NCBI RefSeq assembly: GCF_943908415.1
Contig: NZ_CALTSY010000028.1
Location: 1 to 26,348 of the forward strand
Reading direction: 5' to 3'
DNA: 26,348 nt
DNA from: an uncultured Anaerococcus sp.
GTDB lineage: Bacteria > Bacillota > Clostridia > Tissierellales > Peptoniphilaceae
Shown here: positions 16,033-24,117 of the stretch, piece by piece
How positions within the stretch are numbered: position 1 is the first letter of the stretch
How the letters are laid out: each line of letters begins with the position of its first letter
Position numbers and translations under genes: made by a program
Notes under the pieces: generated by a model
What the model was told of the DNA's origin: nothing
The model's database searches: none
Seen by the model: the letters and a program-made list of their open reading frames with translations, nothing else

Positions 16033-16652
16033 GATATTCCTTATATAATGATGAAATAAAAAAAGAAATCTATGAAAAATATGACCATATAGCTGGTATA
16101 GATGAGGTGGGTCGTGGGCCTTTGGCAGGTCCTGTCGTTACCTGTGCAGTTATTATGAAAAAAGATTCTGACATTGCCGGGATTACTGATTCTAAAAAGT
16201 TAAGCAGGACTAAGATGCTAAAGCTTAAAGAAGAGATTTTATCAGACGCCCTAGCAGTTTCTTATGGTTATGCTAATAATAGGCTTATTGATGATATTAA
16301 TATAAGACAAGCAACCCTAAAGGCTATGAAAGAAGCAGTGAATAATTTAGCTATAAAGCCAGATATTCTATTAATAGATGCAGAGAGAATCGATAGTAAT
16401 ATTCCTCAGTTAAATATTGTAAAGGGAGACCTTAATGAATATGCTATATCCTGTGCATCTATCCTAGCTAAAGTCAGAAGAGATAATATTATGATCAATT
16501 TTTCAAAAATTTACCCAGGATATTCATTTGATACAAATATGGGATATGGAACTAAAAAACACTATGAAGGCATTGATAATCATGGTATTACACCCATACA
16601 TAGGAAGAGCTTCCTTAAAAAATACTATGCAAGGCAAGAAAGTTTTCTATGA
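16029..16652 (+). CDS. rnhB: Ribonuclease HII
   Basis: RNase HII nicks RNA-DNA hybrids and removes single misincorporated ribonucleotides. The 207-residue protein has AGIDEVGRGPLAGPVV with catalytic D25 and E26, the TDSKKLS loop (53-59), D117 in LLIDAERI, and the fourth acidic residue in ILAKVRRDNIM near 152. It overlaps both neighbours by four bases (ATGA), so translation is coupled. Confidence 0.95.
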   Translation: MRYSLYNDEIKKEIYEKYDHIAGIDEVGRGPLAGPVVTCAVIMKKDSDIAGITDSKKLSRTKMLKLKEEILSDALAVSYGYANNRLIDDINIRQATLKAMKEAVNNLAIKPDILLIDAERIDSNIPQLNIVKGDLNEYAISCASILAKVRRDNIMINFSKIYPGYSFDTNMGYGTKKHYEGIDNHGITPIHRKSFLKKYYARQESFL

Positions 16653-16996
16653 GTGAAAAGCGAAAAGTAGGAGATTTGGGAGAGAGGGTGATAGCTAATT
16701 TTCTTATGAAAAAAGGCTATCAGATTCTAGATCGTAATTATAGTAAAGCCTATGGAGAAATAGACATTGTAGCCTTAAAAGATGACATAGTGTGCTTTGT
16801 AGAGGTTAAGACTCGTAAATCTATCAAATATGGTTACCCGAGAGAAGCAGTCAATTATTATAAGCAGCAAAGGATAATAAGGGCAAGCCAGACCTATCTT
16901 ATGGAAAATAATCTTACTGACTATATAATAAGATACGATGTTGGAGAAGTTTTTACAGAAAGTAGAAAGATAAATTATATTGAAAATGCATTCTAA
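16649..16996 (+). CDS. YraN family (UPF0102) nuclease-fold protein
   Basis: The 115-residue product has a compact restriction-endonuclease-like core: GERVIANFLMKKGY (11-24), YGEIDIVALKDD with E37 and D39, and FVEVKTRKS with E52 and K54. These form the acidic-acidic-lysine pattern of metal-dependent nucleases. Its biochemical role is not well settled in the family. Conserved position between rnhB and dprA supports a DNA-processing link. It overlaps dprA by about 11 bases. Confidence 0.9.
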   Translation: MSEKRKVGDLGERVIANFLMKKGYQILDRNYSKAYGEIDIVALKDDIVCFVEVKTRKSIKYGYPREAVNYYKQQRIIRASQTYLMENNLTDYIIRYDVGEVFTESRKINYIENAF

Positions 16997-18077
16997 ACTA
17001 AGTCCTAGACAGACAATTTTATATTTAAATTACATATATTTAGACAACAGAATTATATTATTGATAGGAGATACTATAGGCTTTGAGGGCTTTTTAGAAA
17101 AATCTAGACTAGAATTAGATTTTTTAAATGATAAGACATATGAGAAAATATTTAATAGCAAGTCCTTAGAAAGCTTTAAATCCTATCATGAAAAAGTTAC
17201 TAAATTTGGCTATGATTATGTAACCATATTAGATAAAGATTACCCACATAACTTAAGGTATATAGAGGATAGGCCAGCCCTATTATTCTATAAGGGTAGT
17301 CTAGATTATGAAAAAGATAAGAATTCCATAGCCTTTGTAGGCGCCAGAAAATGCACTGACTATGGCAAGTGGGCCTGCAAAAGCCTAAGTCAGGGAATAG
17401 GATCAAGTGGTATAACAACAGTATCAGGTCTTGCCTATGGTATAGATGCCATGTGCCATAAAGCAAGCCTAGAAGTAGGTGCAAAAACTATAGGTATTAT
17501 TGGATGTGGTATAGATAAGATATATCCTAAACAAAACAGATATTTGTATGAGCAGATAGCAGAAAAGGGACTCATATTATCAGAGTTTCCCCTAGGTACA
17601 GAGCCAAGGAGTTTTAACTTTCCAAAACGCAATAGGATCATATCAGGTATTTCCCTAGCCACAGTAGTTATAGAAGCTAAGGAAAAGTCAGGAACTATGA
17701 TTACAACCAGATGTGCTCTTGAACAAGGCAAGGAAGTATTTGCAGTACCAGGCAATATAAATTCTATTTATTCAAAAGGTACTAATAAGCTCATTCAAGA
17801 GGGCAGCAAACTCATAACTTGTGCTGATGATATACTAGAAGAACTGGATTATCTTATAGAATTTGAAGCTAATTTAGAAAAAATAGATTACACAAGCCTT
17901 GAAAAAGATGAGCTAGTTATAGTAAAGTATATCGAAGAAAATCCAAATTCTACAGCTGATATCATATCAGCAAACTTAAATATAAGTATAGATGAAATTA
18001 ACTATCTTTTAACTTCACTAGAGCTAAGAGATTTTATTGAGAATATAGGAAATAACGAATTTACAATAAAGAGGTGA
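16986..18077 (+). CDS. dprA: DNA processing protein DprA (Smf)
   Basis: DprA binds single-stranded DNA and loads RecA during natural transformation. The 363-residue product has an N-terminal helical part, a Rossmann-like core from about residue 107 (IAFVGARKCTDYG, then SGLAYGIDAMCHKASLE, the GIDKIYPKQN segment, SEFPLGTEP and FPKRNRIISG), and a C-terminal winged-helix. A TTG at 16980 would add two residues; I prefer ATG 16986, but no clear ribosome site decides. No other competence genes are in the window, so competence itself is not shown. Confidence 0.93.
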   Translation: MHSKLSPRQTILYLNYIYLDNRIILLIGDTIGFEGFLEKSRLELDFLNDKTYEKIFNSKSLESFKSYHEKVTKFGYDYVTILDKDYPHNLRYIEDRPALLFYKGSLDYEKDKNSIAFVGARKCTDYGKWACKSLSQGIGSSGITTVSGLAYGIDAMCHKASLEVGAKTIGIIGCGIDKIYPKQNRYLYEQIAEKGLILSEFPLGTEPRSFNFPKRNRIISGISLATVVIEAKEKSGTMITTRCALEQGKEVFAVPGNINSIYSKGTNKLIQEGSKLITCADDILEELDYLIEFEANLEKIDYTSLEKDELVIVKYIEENPNSTADIISANLNISIDEINYLLTSLELRDFIENIGNNEFTIKR

Positions 18078-18081
18078 TTAG

Positions 18082-20136
18082 TTGGCTAAAAATTTAGTAA
18101 TAGTAGAGTCCCCAACTAAGGCAAGATCCATAGGAAAGATGCTAGGTAGCAATTACAAAGTAAAGGCGACCGTAGGTCACTTGAGAGATCTTCCAAAATC
18201 AAAATTTGGCGTAGATATAGAAAATAATTTTGAACCTGAATATATAAAGGTAAGGGGAAAAGCCAAAACAATAAACGAACTTAAAAAAGAAGCAGAAAAG
18301 GCTGATAAAGTATATCTTGCAACTGACCCTGATAGGGAAGGTGAAGCAATCAGCTGGCATTTAGAATACTTATTAGGACTTGATCCAAATGAGCAAAATC
18401 GTGTAGAATTTCACGAGATAACTAAAGATAATGTCAAAAATGCAATCAAAAATCCAAGAAAGATTGATCAAAACCTAGTAGATGCTCAACAAGCAAGAAG
18501 GGTTATGGATAGGATAGTAGGTTATGAGATAAGCCCTATACTATGGAAAAGGGTAAAGTCAGGCCTATCGGCAGGACGTGTCCAATCTGTTGCCCTCATG
18601 CTTATAGTAGATAAGCAAAAGGAAATAGATGCATTTGTACCTGAAGAATATTGGACAATCACAGCTGATCATGAGGTAGATAAGCTTAAATTCATATCAG
18701 AGTTTTATGGGACAAGTAAGAAGATGAAAATCTCAAATGAGAATGGTGCAAACAAGGTATTAGATAAGATTGATAAGGATAATTTTAAGGTAGTTGAGAT
18801 AAAAAAGACAAAAAAATCTCGTAAAGCACCAAAACCTTATACAACATCTACCCTCCAGCAAGATGCTTCTAATAAATTAGGATACTCTACAAAGTATACC
18901 ATGCAGCTTGCCCAACAATTATTCGAGGGTATAGAGCTTGGCCATGATGGGTCAGTAGGTCTTATATCTTACATGAGAACCGATGCAACCAGGATTAGCC
19001 AAGAGATAGTAAATGAATCCTTATCCTATATAAATGAAAAGTTTGGCAAGGAATATGCTTCTAAGGGCAATACTCATGGTGCAAAGAAAAAAGGTAGCCA
19101 GGATGCCCATGAAGCTATAAGGCCAACATCAATCTATAGGGATCCACTTTCTGTAAAGCAGTACTTAACTGATCAACAGTATAAGCTTTATAAACTGATA
19201 TGGACAAGGGTAGTTGCTTCACAGATGACAAATTATGAGTACCTATCAACTACTATCAATTTTGATAATAATGGATTGATTTTTAAATCTAATGGAAAAA
19301 TTACTATTTTTGAAGGATTTAATAAGATAAGTGGGGGACTAGAAAATGAAAATATACTTCCAGAACTTAAAGAGGGAGATGTAATATCAGCTGAAAAGAT
19401 TGAAAAAGACCAACACTTCACTAAGCCACCAGCAAGATATACAGAAGCAAGCCTTGTAAAGGTTCTAGAAGAGTTTGGCATTGGTCGTCCATCAACTTAT
19501 TCTGCAACTATAAATCAGATAGTAAATAGAAACTATGTTGAGTTTGAAGGTAGATCGATCTATCCAACAGAGCTAGGCTTTACTGTAAATGACTTTTTAC
19601 AAGAAAATTTTGATGACATAATAAATGTAGAGTTTACAGCAGATATGGAAAATCAGCTCGATAAGATAGCTGAAGACGAAGTCTATTGGAAAGATGTATT
19701 ATCAAACTTCTACAAAGGTTTTGAAAAAGACATGACCAATGTAAAAAAGGATAATACAGACTATAAGGTAAAGGACAAGGTCCTAGATGAGAAATGTCCA
19801 AAATGTGGACATGCCTTAGCTATCAAGCACGGTCGAAATGGCAAATTCATAGGATGTACCAACTTCCCAGACTGTGACTTCACAAAATCCATAGTAAAGA
19901 CAACAGGAGTATCCTGTCCAAAATGTAAGGATGGAGAGATAATAGAAAAGCTTAGCAAAAAAGGCAAGAGATTCTATGCCTGCAACAACTATCCAGACTG
20001 CGACTATGCAGTATGGGACCCACCAACAGGAGAAAAATGTCCAGAATGTGGTGATCTCCTAGTCCATAAGAAAAATAGAAAAGTAGATGAAATTAAGTGT
20101 GCTAACTGTGATTATATAAAAGAAAAAAAGAGATGA
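18082..20136 (+). CDS. topA: DNA topoisomerase I (TopA), TTG start
   Basis: TopA relaxes negative supercoils. The 684-residue product begins at TTG 18082 (AKNLVIVESPTKARSIG), with AGAGGTGA at 18070-18077 in position and no nearby ATG, so a TTG start is well supported. TOPRIM features are E9 and TDPDREGE (81-88). The catalytic tyrosine is Y297 in ISYMRTDATR, and the GIGRPSTYS motif is present. Three Cys4 zinc ribbons follow in the last ~115 residues (CPKC...CTNFPDC, CPKC...CNNYPDC, CPEC...CANC). The stop lies in the terminator hairpin, and the gene starts five bases after dprA. Confidence 0.97.
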   Translation: MAKNLVIVESPTKARSIGKMLGSNYKVKATVGHLRDLPKSKFGVDIENNFEPEYIKVRGKAKTINELKKEAEKADKVYLATDPDREGEAISWHLEYLLGLDPNEQNRVEFHEITKDNVKNAIKNPRKIDQNLVDAQQARRVMDRIVGYEISPILWKRVKSGLSAGRVQSVALMLIVDKQKEIDAFVPEEYWTITADHEVDKLKFISEFYGTSKKMKISNENGANKVLDKIDKDNFKVVEIKKTKKSRKAPKPYTTSTLQQDASNKLGYSTKYTMQLAQQLFEGIELGHDGSVGLISYMRTDATRISQEIVNESLSYINEKFGKEYASKGNTHGAKKKGSQDAHEAIRPTSIYRDPLSVKQYLTDQQYKLYKLIWTRVVASQMTNYEYLSTTINFDNNGLIFKSNGKITIFEGFNKISGGLENENILPELKEGDVISAEKIEKDQHFTKPPARYTEASLVKVLEEFGIGRPSTYSATINQIVNRNYVEFEGRSIYPTELGFTVNDFLQENFDDIINVEFTADMENQLDKIAEDEVYWKDVLSNFYKGFEKDMTNVKKDNTDYKVKDKVLDEKCPKCGHALAIKHGRNGKFIGCTNFPDCDFTKSIVKTTGVSCPKCKDGEIIEKLSKKGKRFYACNNYPDCDYAVWDPPTGEKCPECGDLLVHKKNRKVDEIKCANCDYIKEKKR

Positions 20137-20161
20137 GTTTTTACTCATCTCCTATTTTTTT
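20130..20161. terminator. Bidirectional terminator between topA and the minus-strand ABC operon
   Basis: GAGATGAG at 20130-20137 pairs with CTCATCTC at 20144-20151. The plus strand continues into CTATTTTTTT and the minus strand into CTTTTTTTCT. The topA stop lies in the left arm, and the convergent gene's stop begins immediately after the right arm. Confidence 0.9.
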
Positions 20162-20814
20162 GGATCAACCTTAACTATTACTATATGTCTAAATACTATT
20201 ACTAAAATAAAAACTATAAACCCTATTAGTAAGTAGATAGGATTGCTAGCTAGAATCTGGTTTCCCATCAGGGAAGAGAATATTACATAAAGTATAATTC
20301 CAGCAGGACCTGGAGGAAATCCAATTATAAAGGCCAGGGTGGAAGCAATTATAGCAAAATTGATACCCATTAGGACTTCTGTAAATATAGCAGTAAAGCT
20401 TGGCTTACCATTTACAAAAAAATCTAATATATGACTACCATAATTTGGCATATGCTCCACTTGTCCTATAAATATCTGTGATAGACCATAAATTACAAGG
20501 CAGGTAACTATTAAAAAAATAGCATCCTTTGTTACTAAGCTATAGGATATTTCTTCTCTGGTGAAACCTAGTTTATTAGCTAGAGGGTAGGTCTTATCTA
20601 GTGATGCAAGCACTGATACAAAGGCAAATATTGCTGTCACTAGCATAATTAAGATTACTGCGGAAAATAAATATCCCGATTTAAAACTGCCAAAATCTTT
20701 TCTCTTAGCAATAGTTAAGACAACTCCCCCTACTAAGGCTATTAAAACAGCTGTTAGATAAGATTTTATATCATTTTTACTATTAATTTTTAAAAATTTT
20801 CCTATTTGATTCAT
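20152..20814 (-). CDS. Membrane protein, probable ABC permease (second)
   Basis: The 220-residue protein is mostly membrane: six predicted helices at about 20-38, 48-72, 93-113, 139-161, 168-188 and 193-214. I do not recognise a named family by sequence. The position as last gene after a YtrA-type regulator, an ABC ATPase and another six-helix protein of equal size points to a paired ABC-2/YtrC-like permease subunit. AGGAGA lies just upstream of the ATG, 52 bases after the previous gene. The segment between helices 3 and 4 is longer than the other loops. Confidence 0.6.
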   Translation of the reverse strand: MNQIGKFLKINSKNDIKSYLTAVLIALVGGVVLTIAKRKDFGSFKSGYLFSAVILIMLVTAIFAFVSVLASLDKTYPLANKLGFTREEISYSLVTKDAIFLIVTCLVIYGLSQIFIGQVEHMPNYGSHILDFFVNGKPSFTAIFTEVLMGINFAIIASTLAFIIGFPPGPAGIILYVIFSSLMGNQILASNPIYLLIGFIVFILVIVFRHIVIVKVDPKK

Positions 20815-20866
20815 AATATCTCCTATATTTGTACTTAACTTAAAATCTGTTAACTAAATTAAAATC

Positions 20867-21529
20867 TTAATACCTATCAACTTTTTTTATTATAATTGCT
20901 CTAATAATTTGCACTAGCACAAATATAGTAAGAGTTATGATAGGGGAGTTAGGTATATTTTGAATAAAGTTACCTAAAGATATAACTAAGTATCCAGATG
21001 CTCCTTGCAGACCATAGATTAGAGTATCTTTGAATTTTAATACATAAAATATCATAGGTATGATATTTATTAATGATAATATCAATGTAAAATATAATAG
21101 CAATTCACCTAGGCTAGTAAAGCTAAATTTCTCATATACTACTCGGGTTACGAAAAATACTCTACTTTGATCTATAGGTCTTGGCATTAAGTAATACAAT
21201 ACTCCATAGGCAATCAGCCCAAAGATTATAATTCCTAAGATATCCTTAAGGAATGTAGCTAGGATTATATCTTTTCTAGTACTTGAAAATTGAATGCCCA
21301 ACCTATTTGTTTTAATAAGTGATTCAGTTGCTGATGCCAGTAGTAAAGATAAACAGCTGATAAATAACAATCCTCCTATGGAAGCCCTAATATTTTCTAA
21401 GTAAGTATTTGAGCCTTTAGTCATTGAGCCAAAAATACTACCTAGGACAATTGAAATCCCAGCAAATATTAAAAAATATTTAAAATAAGTTTTTATTTCT
21501 GTTTTTAGTAAATTGATTGCACCATTCAT
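20867..21529 (-). CDS. Membrane protein, probable ABC permease (first)
   Basis: From ATG 21529 the product has 220 residues with six hydrophobic helices spread along its length (the first in YFKYFLIFAGISIVLGSI). GAGGAG just upstream (21541-21536) selects this ATG rather than the in-frame ATG at 21544, which precedes the ribosome site. It begins one base after the ATPase stop, so they are translationally coupled. It is equal in size and topology to the following gene, suggesting a heterodimeric permease. Substrate unknown. Confidence 0.65.
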   Translation of the reverse strand: MNGAINLLKTEIKTYFKYFLIFAGISIVLGSIFGSMTKGSNTYLENIRASIGGLLFISCLSLLLASATESLIKTNRLGIQFSSTRKDIILATFLKDILGIIIFGLIAYGVLYYLMPRPIDQSRVFFVTRVVYEKFSFTSLGELLLYFTLILSLINIIPMIFYVLKFKDTLIYGLQGASGYLVISLGNFIQNIPNSPIITLTIFVLVQIIRAIIIKKVDRY

Positions 21530-21530
21530 A

Positions 21531-22391
21531 CTAATACTCCTCATTTATTGCTATAAATAAGTCTCGTAAATCTAGTCTATTAACTCTAGCTTTTTGTTTA
21601 ATATTAATTATTTCTTCTTCACTAAATTTATCATATACACTTACAATTACTTGGTTTGCAAAGGTCTTTTTGTTGATAATATTTTTATTAGTTAACATAT
21701 CCAAATCTTTTGGGTTAAGGGTTATAGAATATGATTTTTCTTCTATATCATAGATAGGTTCATTTACTATAACATCTTTGTCTTTTAAGATTATGACATC
21801 AGTAATCATTTTTTCTATATCAGCTACATTGTGAGATGATATAATAATAGTGGACTGATCTGATTCTTGATATTCCATAAGCTTCTTATAGAAAATATCT
21901 TTATTTATTTCATCTAGACCAGTAGTTGGCTCATCAAAGAAAAGAAAATCTGCACCACTGGCAAGACCTATGGCATTTCTAAAAATACTTTGATTACCAA
22001 AGGAGAGCTTTCTATACCTAGATTTCATATCGATATTAAATATATCAACAAGCTGATCAAATCTTTCTTTGTTGAAGTTTTCTAATAGGATAGATACTAG
22101 ATCAATAATTTTATTAAGACGTTCAGACTTCAAAGTGTCAGCAATAAGATCTTCGCCAACTAGAAGTACTCTTTTTTTATAATTTTTATTTTCTACAATA
22201 GATTTGCCATTATAGCTTATCTGACCTTGATAGTTTACTAACTGATCAGCCAAAATTTTAAGTAGGGTAGTTTTTCCAACTCCATTTCTGGCGAAAAGTC
22301 CATAGATTCTATTTTCTTTTATAGTAAGATTAGCATTTTTAAAAACTTCTTTACTACCGTAAGATTTGCTTAAATTTTTAACTTCAATCAT
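21531..22391 (-). CDS. ABC transporter ATPase, YtrB-like, with atypical motifs
   Basis: The 286-residue ATPase (ATG 22391, AGGAGG six bases upstream; an in-frame ATG at 22406 precedes that site and was rejected) has Walker A ARNGVGKT (34-41), where family members usually read GPNGAGKT. The signature is LSFGNQ (129-134) instead of LSGGQ. Walker B FLFFDEP (149-155) is normal and SSHN supplies the switch histidine. A C-terminal extension of about 80 residues follows, as in ABC-2 ATPases. The gene begins one base after the GntR-family regulator. This set resembles the Bacillus ytr locus that responds to cell-wall antibiotics; that role is inference. Confidence 0.85.
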   Translation of the reverse strand: MIEVKNLSKSYGSKEVFKNANLTIKENRIYGLFARNGVGKTTLLKILADQLVNYQGQISYNGKSIVENKNYKKRVLLVGEDLIADTLKSERLNKIIDLVSILLENFNKERFDQLVDIFNIDMKSRYRKLSFGNQSIFRNAIGLASGADFLFFDEPTTGLDEINKDIFYKKLMEYQESDQSTIIISSHNVADIEKMITDVIILKDKDVIVNEPIYDIEEKSYSITLNPKDLDMLTNKNIINKKTFANQVIVSVYDKFSEEEIINIKQKARVNRLDLRDLFIAINEEY

Positions 22392-22392
22392 C

Positions 22393-22752
22393 TCATGCCT
22401 CCTCATATATTTGTTTTATTTTGGCAATTAGTTCTTCTTTTTCTATACCAAGTTTTTTAATATTTTTGATTAAATCTGGCAGTATAACTTCTAGATACTC
22501 TTCTTGCCTTTTATTTATAATGATTTTTCGAGCATCGTTAGTTACAAACATGCCCATGCCTCTTTTTTTATAAAGTATTCCCTCATCTACCAAAATATTT
22601 AGTCCTTTTCTTGCTGTAGCCGGATTTATTCCATAAGTATTTGCAAAATCAGTAGTAGAAGGGGACTGATCATTAGCTTGTAATATTCCATCCAAAATTT
22701 GATTTTCTACCATTTCTGCTACTTGCTCAAATATCAATTTATTGGAATCCAT
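22393..22752 (-). CDS. GntR-family transcriptional regulator, YtrA type
   Basis: The 119-residue protein has a winged helix-turn-helix at about 5-71 (IFEQVAEMVENQILDG, SPSTTDFANTYGINPATARKG and LVDEGILYKKRGMGMFV) and a short helical tail, the size and layout of YtrA regulators. These repress their own operon, which usually encodes ABC transporters. AAGGAGG sits nine bases before the ATG. An operator-like repeat lies just after its transcription start, so autorepression is likely. Confidence 0.9.
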   Translation of the reverse strand: MDSNKLIFEQVAEMVENQILDGILQANDQSPSTTDFANTYGINPATARKGLNILVDEGILYKKRGMGMFVTNDARKIIINKRQEEYLEVILPDLIKNIKKLGIEKEELIAKIKQIYEEA

Positions 22753-22776
22753 TCATATAGCCTCCTTAACGGTTAA

Positions 22777-22796
22777 TTACTTGAGTAACTAAGTAA
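22777..22796. promoter_or_regulatory. Operator-like repeat for the YtrA-type regulator
   Basis: TTACTT (22777-22782) and AAGTAA (22791-22796) form an inverted repeat, with TTACT-TG-AGTAA nested at 22777-22788 and a third AGTAA unit. It sits at about +5 to +24 of the predicted transcript, a typical repressor position. Confidence 0.55.
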
Positions 22797-22806
22797 CTTT
22801 AAATTA

Positions 22807-22834
22807 ATTATATCAGGCAAAAAGAAAAAGTCAA
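22807..22834 (-). promoter_or_regulatory. Promoter of the GntR-ABC operon
   Basis: On the minus strand TTGACT (22834-22829) and TATAAT (22812-22807) are 16 bases apart. Predicted start is near 22800, just before the operator-like repeat. Confidence 0.8.
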
Positions 22835-22844
22835 TAAATTTGGA

Positions 22845-22875
22845 CAAAAAAATAGAACCACGATTTATGGTTCTA
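22845..22875 (-). terminator. Terminator of mscL
   Basis: On the minus strand TAGAACCA (22875-22868) pairs with TGGTTCTA (22860-22853), then a run of seven T. It insulates mscL from the GntR promoter directly downstream. Confidence 0.88.
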
Positions 22876-22898
22876 AGTTATAATTTATATTATAATTA

Positions 22899-23321
22899 TT
22901 ATGCATTGACACTTTGAGCGTATTCGTTATGATAACCTTCTAGTTCACTTGTGCAGTGAGGGCATCTTGTTGCTTCTGCCGGAATAGTAGTTTTGCAGAA
23001 TGGGCAATCTTTGCTTTCCACACCTTCTTCTGCTTCTTCGTTATGCCTATTAAACATTTTTACAATAGCAAACATAACTAATGATATAATTAAAAATGTA
23101 ATAATTGCATTAATTAGGTTACCAAACATTAGTTTTGCGCCTGCTATATTTACATATAATTCTGAAAAATCTACTCCTGCTGTAAGTCCTGTAATGATTG
23201 GCATAAGTAGGTCTTCTACTACTGAGTTAACTATAGCTGTAAAAGCTGTACCCATGATGATACCTACTGCCATGTCTAGGACACTACCCTTGGCAATAAA
23301 TTCTTTAAATTCTTTTATCAT
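22899..23321 (-). CDS. mscL: Large-conductance mechanosensitive channel MscL with zinc-ribbon tail
   Basis: MscL opens under membrane tension to release solutes during hypo-osmotic shock. The 140-residue protein has the MscL N-terminus (IKEFKEFIAKGSVLDMAVG), pore helix 1 (about 15-45), a short periplasmic loop, and helix 2 (about 66-88). After a charged linker (91-105) comes a zinc ribbon: C106-x2-C109 and C120-x2-C123 (CPFC, CPHC). This replaces the usual helical bundle tail. AAAGGA precedes the ATG. It is transcribed alone on the minus strand, divergent from nudL. Confidence 0.94.
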   Translation of the reverse strand: MIKEFKEFIAKGSVLDMAVGIIMGTAFTAIVNSVVEDLLMPIITGLTAGVDFSELYVNIAGAKLMFGNLINAIITFLIISLVMFAIVKMFNRHNEEAEEGVESKDCPFCKTTIPAEATRCPHCTSELEGYHNEYAQSVNA

Positions 23322-23375
23322 GATTAATTCCTTTCTATCTTATTCTAAAAATTATAAAATTTTACAATTATTAAT

Positions 23376-23404
23376 ATATTACTCTCTTTTAAATCATTTG
23401 ACAA
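23376..23404 (-). promoter_or_regulatory. Possible mscL promoter
   Basis: On the minus strand TTGTCA (23404-23399) and TAATAT (23381-23376) are 17 bases apart, giving a leader of about 50 bases. Confidence 0.4.
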
Positions 23405-23415
23405 ACCAACTAAAT

Positions 23416-23490
23416 TATCTAAGTATTATATTAATTTAGATAGAATATATTTATCAATATTGATTTTAAGGGATAATTATATCGATAAAT
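23416..23490. repeat. Cluster of inverted repeats between mscL and nudL
   Basis: TATCTAA (23416-23422) mirrors TTAGATA (23436-23442). ATCAATATTGAT (23453-23464) is a perfect palindrome. ATTTATC (23449-23455) mirrors GATAAAT (23484-23490). All lie between the divergent promoters; the high A+T content makes chance repeats likely for some. Confidence 0.4.
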
Positions 23491-23519
23491 TTGACTTATA
23501 AGCATTCTTTTACTATTAT
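23491..23519 (+). promoter_or_regulatory. Promoter of the nudL operon
   Basis: TTGACT at 23491-23496 and TATTAT at 23514-23519 are 17 bases apart. A TATAAT at 23517-23522 would be 20 bases from the -35, too far. Confidence 0.5.
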
Positions 23520-23537
23520 AATCTAATAGAGGTATTT

Positions 23538-24116
23538 ATGAAACAATTACTTGTTGATGATGATTTTTATGCAAAGATAACAAATTATGCTGTCTTTATA
23601 CCTATAATAAAAGTTGAAGGTAAAGACCATATTTTACTTGAGGTTAGAAGCCAGCATATAGCCCAACCTGGAGAAGTTAGTTTTCCTGGAGGTAGGGTTG
23701 AAGATGGCGAGAGCTTTAAAGATGCTGCCATAAGAGAAACTATGGAGGAGCTTCTCTTAGATAGATCTGATATAGACTATATGGGATACTCATCTATGAT
23801 ACTCAGTTCTTCTTATAGGCATATTAAGGCTTTTTATGGCAGAATTAATAAAAATATAGAAGAAATAAAGTATAATGAAGAGGTAGAGTCAATATTTTGT
23901 GTAGATATTGACTATTTGAAAGAAAACCAACCGATAATGTATAGTACTCCATACAAAATGGATTTTCCAGAAGATTTTCCTTTTGAAAAAATTCCCAATG
24001 GTAGGGATTATAAATTCATAATGGGATCTAATGAGATGTATTTTTATGATACAAATCCAGTTATTTGGGGTCTAACAGCAAAGTTACTTAAAAATTTTAT
24101 AGGAAGCTTAGATTAA
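23538..24116 (+). CDS. Nudix hydrolase, probable CoA pyrophosphatase (NudL type)
   Basis: The 192-residue protein carries GEVSFPGGRVEDGE, the extension that marks the CoA-pyrophosphatase (UPF0035) branch, which splits coenzyme A into 3',5'-ADP and 4'-phosphopantetheine. The Nudix box runs G52-x5-E58-x7-REtmEE (66-71); the glycine expected after the EE pair is replaced by L73. Metal-binding E67, E70 and E71 are kept, so activity is likely. AGAGG at 23528-23532 precedes the ATG. It leads a three-gene unit with an ANT(6)-like gene one base downstream. Confidence 0.86.
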   Translation: MKQLLVDDDFYAKITNYAVFIPIIKVEGKDHILLEVRSQHIAQPGEVSFPGGRVEDGESFKDAAIRETMEELLLDRSDIDYMGYSSMILSSSYRHIKAFYGRINKNIEEIKYNEEVESIFCVDIDYLKENQPIMYSTPYKMDFPEDFPFEKIPNGRDYKFIMGSNEMYFYDTNPVIWGLTAKLLKNFIGSLD

Positions 24117-24117
24117 A

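Noticed and set aside
22993..23439. Plus-strand ORF of 148 codons across mscL
   Set aside because: It is antisense to a clear mscL reading frame and runs through its promoter; the Ser/Ile-rich translation looks like a frame shadow.
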